Source: JBLHKS01 sp047620505
GTDB taxonomy: Bacteria > Verrucomicrobiota > Verrucomicrobiia > Verrucomicrobiales > DEV007
Reading direction: 5' to 3'
Assembly (NCBI GenBank): GCA_047620505.1
Contig: JBLHKS010000200.1
Location: forward strand, 1 to 12,838
Length of the DNA stretch: 12,838 nucleotides
Each line of letters opens with the position of its first letter. Within the stretch, counting starts at the first letter, position 1. Shown piece after piece: positions 7,646 through 12,838 of the stretch. The notes under the pieces were generated by a model that did no database searches, had not been told where the DNA came from, and saw only the letters and a list, made by a program, of their open reading frames with translations. The position numbers and the translations under genes are program-made.

Positions 7646-8821
7646 TCAATCGAGAATTTCCCCGACGCGACCAGCTCCGACCGTCCGGCCACCCTCTCGG
7701 ATAGCGAAACGAATCGTTTTCTCCATCGCAATCGGCGTGATCAAGTCAACCTTCAGATTGACGTTGTCGCCAGGCATGACCATTTCGACGCCATCCGGAA
7801 GCTCGATGCTGCCGGTAACATCCGTGGTCCGGAAGTAGAACTGCGGGCGATAGTTACTGAAGAACGGCGTGTGACGGCCACCTTCATCCTTACTCAGGAC
7901 GTAAACTTCAGCGTTGAATTTTTTGTGCGGAGTAATCGAACCCGTCTTCGCAATCACCTGACCGCGCTCGATATCATCTTTCTTCGTGCCGCGAAGCAGA
8001 AGACCGACGTTATCACCTGCACGACCTTCATCGAGCAACTTGCGGAACATTTCGATGTCCGTAACCGTCGTTTTGATGGTGTCGCGAATTCCAACGATCT
8101 CGATTTCTTCCATCTTCTTGACGATACCGCGCTCGATACGACCAGTCGCAACCGTGCCGCGCCCTTCAATAGAGAAGACATCCTCGATCGGCATCAGGAA
8201 CGGCAGATCAACTGGGCGCTCCGGCTGCGGAATGTAGGTATCGACAGCTTCCAAGAGCTTCATGATGGGCTCAGTCTCACCGGCGAGCGCCTTAAGCGCA
8301 GAACCCGGAACAATCGGAATGTCGTCGCCCGGGAATTCGTAACTGCTGAGCAGCTCGCGAATCTCCATTTCGACGAGTTCGATCAACTCGGGATCATCAA
8401 CATGGTCAACTTTGTTCAGGAAGACGACCATGGCCGGCACACCCACCTGACGGGCAAGCAGAATGTGCTCACGAGTCTGGGGCATTGGTCCGTCGGCGGC
8501 GCTGACAACGAGGATCGCCCCGTCCATCTGAGCCGCGCCAGTGATCATGTTCTTGACATAGTCAGCGTGCCCCGGGCAGTCAACGTGGGCATAGTGACGG
8601 CTTTCCGTCTCATACTCCACGTGTGCGGTAGAAATCGTGATTCCACGCGCTTTCTCCTCCGGAGCGGCGTCAATCTCGTCATAATCTTTCTTCTCCGCGA
8701 GACCCAAGGCAGCCAAAGTATGGCAGATAGCTGCCGTTAAGGTGGTCTTGCCGTGGTCGACGTGTCCGATAGTGCCTACGTTTACGTGCGGCTTTGTACG
8801 CTCGAATGCTTGCTTAGCCAT
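7646..8821 (-). CDS. tuf: Translation elongation factor Tu
   Basis: EF-Tu is the GTPase that delivers aminoacyl-tRNA to the ribosomal A site. The start MAKQAFERTKPHVN gives 391 residues, close to the family's usual 394-400. All GTPase motifs are intact: GHVDHGKT at 19-26, RGITI at 60-64, DCPGH at 81-85, NKVD at 136-139 and SALKA at 174-178. Domains 2 and 3 follow through to VGEILD. An in-frame extension upstream crosses the tRNA-Thr gene and is rejected. GAGG lies only 3 bases before the ATG, a cramped ribosome binding site. It lies 63 bp behind tRNA-Thr(GGT), the same arrangement as thrT-tufB in E. coli. Confidence 0.98.
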   Translation of the reverse strand: MAKQAFERTKPHVNVGTIGHVDHGKTTLTAAICHTLAALGLAEKKDYDEIDAAPEEKARGITISTAHVEYETESRHYAHVDCPGHADYVKNMITGAAQMDGAILVVSAADGPMPQTREHILLARQVGVPAMVVFLNKVDHVDDPELIELVEMEIRELLSSYEFPGDDIPIVPGSALKALAGETEPIMKLLEAVDTYIPQPERPVDLPFLMPIEDVFSIEGRGTVATGRIERGIVKKMEEIEIVGIRDTIKTTVTDIEMFRKLLDEGRAGDNVGLLLRGTKKDDIERGQVIAKTGSITPHKKFNAEVYVLSKDEGGRHTPFFSNYRPQFYFRTTDVTGSIELPDGVEMVMPGDNVNLKVDLITPIAMEKTIRFAIREGGRTVGAGRVGEILD

Positions 8822-8884
8822 TTGCCTCGTCTGGTGGTGTGTTCGATTTGGGGGCCGTAGCCCGGTTAGTTTGTGTTTAAAAAA

Positions 8885-8959
<75 letters not shown>

Positions 8960-9095
8960 CTTGACAAAGAAGGGCCGCATTTCTGCCGCCCACTTATTCA
9001 AGCCTCGCAGTTTCACATCAATTACGCCCGGGAACTCCCTCATTTAACAAAAAGAATCCACGGGCGGAATTGTAGCTCCGCGCGAAGCGGACGGC

Positions 9096-9123
9096 ATAGT
9101 AGCCAGTTGCCTTTTTCTGTCAA
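9096..9123 (-). promoter_or_regulatory. Sigma70-type promoter for tRNA-Thr-tuf
   Basis: On the minus strand a perfect TTGACA (9123-9118) is followed after 16 bases by TACTAT (9101-9096, four of six matches). It lies just past the stop of the preceding ligase-like gene and about 130 bases before the tRNA. The leader between them has a small 5-bp hairpin (TCCGC/GCGGA) near 9080. The site is well placed to start a highly expressed unit. Confidence 0.65.
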
Positions 9124-9154
9124 AATGTTCTAGACAAAATTTTCAAATTTCGGA

Positions 9155-10624
9155 TCAGGCCGAATTCTGACCATTTCCCTGCGGATTTCTCAGACTCGCT
9201 CCGGGATCGCGAATCCGCCGGTAAAGCGCTGGAAACGAGACCATCAGCCCCATCGCCAACCAAATGAAGCGCTCGCCTTGCGCGTTCCCCATCGATGTGA
9301 GGAAAACCATCAGCGCCGACGCCATGATCACGAGCATCGATTCCGTGAAGTACGCCAGCAGCTGCTCACCCTCGCGCAGCATCCGCCGCATGAACCGAAT
9401 TCCCACCACGACCCCGAGAAGCACGAGCGCGCTGTAGGCGGAAAACCCGAAAATCCCAGTTTCGGCCAGCACCCCCACGTAATAATTGTGGATCGCCGGC
9501 GCTTCCGGCAGGTTCGAGATCCACATGTGCTTGCCGAGCCCACAGCCGATCCACGGACTCTCCATCCACAGTTCGAGCCCCCACTTAATATGGATCAGGC
9601 GAACGGCGAAGGTCGAAAGGTTCACGCTGCCGGTCTGAAGTTGTACTGTTTCCGAATCTGCCTGCCCGCTGACCGCCGCGATGATCGTCAGGAAATTCGA
9701 TCGCAGATTCTGCGGCATGACCGGCAGCAAAAGCACGAACGCCACACCGAGCCCAACACAGGTCATGAACGCCCACTTCGTTTTTCCTTCGAGCACCATC
9801 GCGAGGATGATCATCGTGGGAATCGTCGCCTGAATCATCCGGGCGTTGGTCACGTTGTGAGTCGACAAAAACAAAACACAGGCCCCGATCAGAAACCAAC
9901 GCGCACGGCCCGGCGCGGAGGCTCGGATCAACGCAATCGCAATCCAGAGACAGAATTGCATGTGAAACGCGCCCGGGTGAGCATCGAGGTAAAACCCCTT
10001 ACGCCGCGGAATCGAGCCGTCGGGCTCCAACTCGGCCCCGAAGAAAAACAGAGTGATCGCATAGGGAATCCCTGTGATCACCACCGTCCACGCCAGCCGC
10101 CTGACGTCGTCGACCGTTCGGCAGGCGGACATCGCGAGCACGCCAATCAGCGTCGCGAAAAGAATCTCGCGCATTCGATGGTAAGCAAGGCCATCAAGCA
10201 TAAGCCAATCCGGGATCAACGACGGCGAGAGCCCAAGCAGGATCGACAGCACGCAGATCACGATGAAGATCGCATAGAGAAAAGTGTAGCGCGGCTCGAG
10301 GTAGAGCTGGCGCGGATTGAAAAGCGCCTGAAAACACCACGAAGCGATCGCAAAACCAAACGGCACCAGCCAGATCACCGGCAAAATCCCGCCCGTATCA
10401 ATCTCGCCAAGATGCGGGATGAAAATGACGAGACCGAGAAAGGCGATTCGATAATTCGGCAGAATCGCGATCCCCGCAACGCCAGCAGCTGCTCCCAGAA
10501 TTCCAGCTCCGAATCCCCAGCGAAACGCGATGAACAAGACGACGCCGAAGAGCGCAGTCCCCAGAAATGCGATCGGCCAAAAGCCCGGCGCTCCCGGTTC
10601 ACGCTCCACCGTCAACGAGCTCAT
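9155..10624 (-). CDS. O-antigen ligase/polymerase-like membrane protein
   Basis: The 489-residue protein is strongly hydrophobic, with about ten or more predicted spans (for example 15-35, 40-56, 60-72, 80-102, 113-131, 152-166, 180-196, 224-236, 243-253, 266-302 and 395-411). The features fit the Wzy_C/O-antigen ligase family, whose members join or polymerise lipid-linked glycans on the outer face of the inner membrane. THNVTNARMI (255-264) has the conserved Arg262. The segment WGLELWMESPWIGCGLG (348-364) precedes a large loop. AIHNYYVGVLAETGIFGF (377-394) carries the hallmark His379-Asn380. The ATG overlaps the stop of the amidohydrolase-like gene by ATGA; longer in-frame starts inside that gene are less likely. 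No glycan-synthesis genes are adjacent, so the substrate is unknown. The tuf promoter follows its stop. Confidence 0.8.
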   Translation of the reverse strand: MSSLTVEREPGAPGFWPIAFLGTALFGVVLFIAFRWGFGAGILGAAAGVAGIAILPNYRIAFLGLVIFIPHLGEIDTGGILPVIWLVPFGFAIASWCFQALFNPRQLYLEPRYTFLYAIFIVICVLSILLGLSPSLIPDWLMLDGLAYHRMREILFATLIGVLAMSACRTVDDVRRLAWTVVITGIPYAITLFFFGAELEPDGSIPRRKGFYLDAHPGAFHMQFCLWIAIALIRASAPGRARWFLIGACVLFLSTHNVTNARMIQATIPTMIILAMVLEGKTKWAFMTCVGLGVAFVLLLPVMPQNLRSNFLTIIAAVSGQADSETVQLQTGSVNLSTFAVRLIHIKWGLELWMESPWIGCGLGKHMWISNLPEAPAIHNYYVGVLAETGIFGFSAYSALVLLGVVVGIRFMRRMLREGEQLLAYFTESMLVIMASALMVFLTSMGNAQGERFIWLAMGLMVSFPALYRRIRDPGASLRNPQGNGQNSA

Positions 10625-11970
10625 TCGGCCTGCTGACGCTGCCGATATTTCTCCTGATATTTCTCGAACAGCTGGGTATGCCGACTCGAAAGATCGATTT
10701 CGCGGCCCCGAATCCAAGCACGCTCAACCGTCGTGCGGACCTCAAGCGGATCGCCGTTGGTCACGAAAAAAGTCGCCTCACGACCGTCCTCCAACGAGCC
10801 CAGACGATCGGCGACGCCTAGAATTTGCGCAGGAAAAAGCGTTACCGATTTGAACGCCGTTTCCGGATCAAGCCCGTGAGCAGCTGCTCGCGCGGCCTGG
10901 TAAGGGAGATTTCGCTCGTTAGCCGCATCGAAGGCCGATCCAGAATTCGCGATGCAAAACGGAATCCCGGCTGCGTGAAGCTTCGAAGCCGCAGTGTAAG
11001 GCGTGTCGTAGGCTTCCCAACGGCGCGGAAGATCGTTCACCGGGCTCAAAATCACCGCCGCGTCCCGAGCCGCCAACTCGCTCGTCAGTCGCCAGGCATC
11101 GCGGCCACCGACAATCACCGGCGAGGCGATTTTCTCGCGTGCTGTGAAATGAAGCGCGTCCTGAATCTGCCCTGCGGTCTGCGCGTGAATGAAAAGCCGA
11201 AGCTCCCCCGCCAGCACCGGCGCAAGCGCTTCCCAGCGCAGGTCCGTATCGACCGTCTCGCCCTCAGCCGCCTTCACGTAGGCTCGCGTATCGGCAAAAG
11301 CCTCCGTCAGTTTCTCAACCGCCTCGCCATAAGCCTTGCGCATTTTCTCCAATTCCTTCTCGTCGACCGTACTCGTCCAACGCGGAAACTGCCGCAATTC
11401 CGGCCAGAAAACGTGCATCCCAACCGGCGATTTGATCGTCATCTCCTCCCAGGTCCAACCGTCCATCCGCATCAACGCCGACTGCCCGCCAATCAGACCG
11501 CCGCTCGCGCCACGCGGAATCGTCAGAGTCGCCAGCACGCCATTCGCGCGAGTCACCGGGATCAGCTCGCTATCCGGATTCACCGAGATCTGCGCGCGTG
11601 CATTCGGATTGATCGCCCCCGGCTCCGCGATATCGACCGTCGCGCGGACTGCGTTGATTTCGACCAGCCCAAGCACGCTGTTAGCGGCGATCATCCCAGG
11701 ATAAATGTGCTTCTCCTCCGCCAGCTCGATCGTCACCGTGCCGTCTGGAATGACGAAGTCGGATTCCTCGGCAAAAACTCCTTCGACCTTCCCGCCCACA
11801 AGCAGCAGCTGTCCGCGCGGGATCGGATCCGAGCTAACCGGATGAATCGTCGCACCGATGATCAAGATCGGCTTCGACTGCGCACCGGGCGGCACAGTAT
11901 CGTTGCCCAGCAGCTGCCAGGGAGCGAACAGACAAAGAAGGGGCGTCAGAGCAGCGAAGTAGCGGTTCAT
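10621..11970 (-). CDS. Secreted amidohydrolase-like protein with degenerate metal site
   Basis: The 449-residue product starts with a signal-peptide-like segment (MNRYFAALTPLLCLFAPWQLLG), so it should act in the periplasm. The body resembles imidazolonepropionase-like amidohydrolases: an N-terminal beta-sandwich (about 34-90), a barrel, and a typical C-terminal block with GLDPETAFKSVTLFPAQILG (366-385) and DRLGSLEDGREATFFV (388-403). The usual metal-binding residues look substituted. The DAHxH motif after YPG reads AANSV (95-99). The lysine position appears as Arg168, and the expected catalytic Asp region reads ANSGSAFD (341-348). His262 is kept. It may be a non-catalytic family member or use altered chemistry. 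There is no Shine-Dalgarno. A near-palindrome aaggc/gcctt sits 8-20 bases before the ATG. It is coupled by ATGA to the ligase-like gene. Confidence 0.8.
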   Translation of the reverse strand: MNRYFAALTPLLCLFAPWQLLGNDTVPPGAQSKPILIIGATIHPVSSDPIPRGQLLLVGGKVEGVFAEESDFVIPDGTVTIELAEEKHIYPGMIAANSVLGLVEINAVRATVDIAEPGAINPNARAQISVNPDSELIPVTRANGVLATLTIPRGASGGLIGGQSALMRMDGWTWEEMTIKSPVGMHVFWPELRQFPRWTSTVDEKELEKMRKAYGEAVEKLTEAFADTRAYVKAAEGETVDTDLRWEALAPVLAGELRLFIHAQTAGQIQDALHFTAREKIASPVIVGGRDAWRLTSELAARDAAVILSPVNDLPRRWEAYDTPYTAASKLHAAGIPFCIANSGSAFDAANERNLPYQAARAAAHGLDPETAFKSVTLFPAQILGVADRLGSLEDGREATFFVTNGDPLEVRTTVERAWIRGREIDLSSRHTQLFEKYQEKYRQRQQAE

Positions 11971-12041
11971 TCAGCGGAAAGGCTCGCCTTGGATGGCACC
12001 CGAAGTCAAAACCAAAAGCACCCATCAAAATCGTGCACGAG

Positions 12042-12713
12042 TCACTTCAAATACTTGGCCACAACTGCTTGAATCGCGCTGCGACAACTTTCGGCACCAT
12101 TTTCGCCGTTGTTTGTAAAAGCAGCAACTGCAGCATTTCGTTCAGGAGCAATCCAAATGCTACAATGATTCATCGTGTTATTTCCGTCATGGGCGATCGC
12201 TGAACCTTGAGCCCATGGAGCTCTGGAGACGATCCAGCCTCGCGCATAGTTGTCGTTTTCCGGCACAGCTGTATGCAGAAATTCGTACGTCTCCGCTTTC
12301 TTTAGAATCGGCCCAATTTCACGGGCTGCATGCATTGAAATGTAGCGGGAAATATCTTTAAGCGAGCAGTGAACGGTGCCGGCGGGCCCGATCACCCAAC
12401 TGTTGTCATCACCGTTTCCTGGAGGGAACGGAGTTGTCCCGTTTTTATGCGGCCAAGGCTGTGTCGGGCTATTCCTATCTTCGCGAGCCGCATTTCCGAA
12501 TCCGGAATCTGTCATACCTAAAGGCTCAAAGATTCTTTCTTCGATCAGGCTCTCCCAAGGCTTTCCCGTAACCTGCTCCAGCATCGCTCCCGCAACCACA
12601 AATCCTGAGTTCGAATACTCATATTTCGAATTAGGCTTGCTTGTTGGAGGCAGATTAAGAACAGCTTCTACATATTGTGTTCGTTGCTTCAGAATTTCTC
12701 TGTCTTTTAGGTC
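12042..12713 (-). pseudogene. Serine hydrolase (beta-lactamase/class C-like), N-terminal half missing
   Basis: This is the C-terminal part of a beta-lactamase/penicillin-binding-like serine hydrolase. The second catalytic motif YSN (in YEYSNSGFVVAG) and a third-motif equivalent HDG (in SAIAHDGNNTMN) are present, as is the family stretch FEPLGMTDSGFG. The first motif, SxxK with the nucleophilic serine, and the following HTSG block are absent. About 223 residues remain of a family that usually has 350-450. The frame carries on upstream only into sequence that looks like an insertion-element end and then meets an in-frame TGA; the only start there is a TTG inside that element. The remnant is therefore unlikely to be an active hydrolase. 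The rest of the gene may lie beyond the element, outside the window. It ends 71 bp before the amidohydrolase-like gene. Confidence 0.75.
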
Positions 12714-12715
12714 CC

Positions 12716-12739
12716 TGAATTCAATTTTGAAGTGCAACG
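12716..12739. repeat. Putative IS terminal inverted repeat
   Basis: The plus strand reads tgaattcaattttgaagtgc and continues aacg. From memory the IS30 end has a similar core (ATTCAATTGGTCAACGCAAC), so the ATTCAATT and GCAAC blocks match with similar spacing. Only one end is visible, so the repeat cannot be confirmed internally. Confidence 0.5.
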
Positions 12740-12775
12740 TTTTAATATAGTTCGAGCAGAGCTTCGATCAACGTG

Positions 12776-12838
12776 TTAGTTAAGATGTAGATTCAACTCG
12801 TCGGACGGGGTTCGAAATCCGAGTATTTTTCGAGGCCG
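12776..12838 (-). CDS. IS30-family transposase, C-terminal fragment
   Basis: The last 20 codons read RPRKILGFRTPSDELNLHLN before a TAA. The RPRKxLGFxTPxE pattern is the well-known tail of IS30-family transposases, following the DDE catalytic core, which here would lie beyond the window edge. The stop lies about 60 bases from the putative element end, a typical distance. With so short a piece, other DDE families with an RPxxxLGxxTP tail remain possible. Confidence 0.6.
   Translation of the reverse strand, partial: RPRKILGFRTPSDELNLHLN

Larger units (their letters stand above)
12714..12838 (-). mobile_element. Partial IS30-family element, 3' end only
   Basis: The right edge combines a transposase C-terminal tail (12838-12776) with a sequence resembling an IS30-type terminal repeat (12716-12739), immediately next to where the serine hydrolase breaks off. 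The element extends out of the window, so its length and other end cannot be seen. The exact outer boundary is uncertain by a few bases. Confidence 0.6.

Noticed and set aside
7871..8740. 289-codon plus-strand open frame inside tuf
   Set aside because: Antisense shadow of EF-Tu, whose every motif is intact on the other strand.
9278..10636. 452-codon plus-strand open frame opposite the ligase-like gene
   Set aside because: The translation is extremely rich in Arg, His, Pro and Asp with low complexity, typical of the reverse of a hydrophobic membrane-protein gene.
10825..12072. 415-codon plus-strand open frame opposite the amidohydrolase-like gene
   Set aside because: Arg-rich composition and full overlap with a recognisable family on the minus strand mark it as a shadow.
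12790..12820. ggggttcgaaatccg as a T arm of a tRNA gene at the right edge
   Set aside because: No matching acceptor, D or anticodon arms are found on either strand, and the bases are explained by the transposase tail.

Overview
The window is a bacterial chromosome segment read almost entirely from the minus strand. It holds the conserved tuf–secE–nusG–rplKAJL–rpoB transcription/translation cluster, followed to the right (upstream in the reading direction) by less conserved accessory genes. Moderate GC, the protein flavour and start codons mostly lacking a Shine-Dalgarno suggest a soil-type Verrucomicrobiota (Chthoniobacterales/Spartobacteria-like). That assignment is an inference from remembered resemblance and would need an RpoB or EF-Tu tree.

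Layout from right to left, in the direction of transcription. At the right edge (about 12714-12838) lies what looks like the 3' end of an IS30-family element: a transposase tail and a terminal-repeat-like sequence. It abuts a serine hydrolase (beta-lactamase/class C-like) that has lost its N-terminal half, including the SxxK nucleophile motif. Next come a secreted amidohydrolase-like protein whose usual metal ligands are replaced (11970-10621) and a multi-spanning O-antigen ligase/polymerase-like protein (10624-9155). These two overlap by ATGA and are probably translationally coupled.

The housekeeping part starts with a good sigma70-type promoter (9123-9096), then tRNA-Thr(GGT), tuf, a strong 12-bp hairpin, a second candidate promoter, tRNA-Trp(CCA), secE, nusG, rplK, rplA, rplJ, rplL and rpoB. 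rpoB runs off the left edge only a few codons before its expected end. The 348-bp rplL-rpoB gap contains two tandem hairpins; the second ends in a T-run and is a textbook intrinsic terminator. This is the position of the attenuator that sets the L7/L12:RNA polymerase ratio in E. coli.

The genes together supply the elongation factor, the main protein-export channel subunit SecE, the transcription elongation factor NusG, the L11/L1 stalk and L10-L12 stalk of the ribosome, and the beta subunit of RNA polymerase. I see no new multi-gene system. The items most worth a second look are the attenuator, the IS-truncated hydrolase, the metal-site-degenerate amidohydrolase coupled to the membrane ligase, and the near absence of Shine-Dalgarno sequences.
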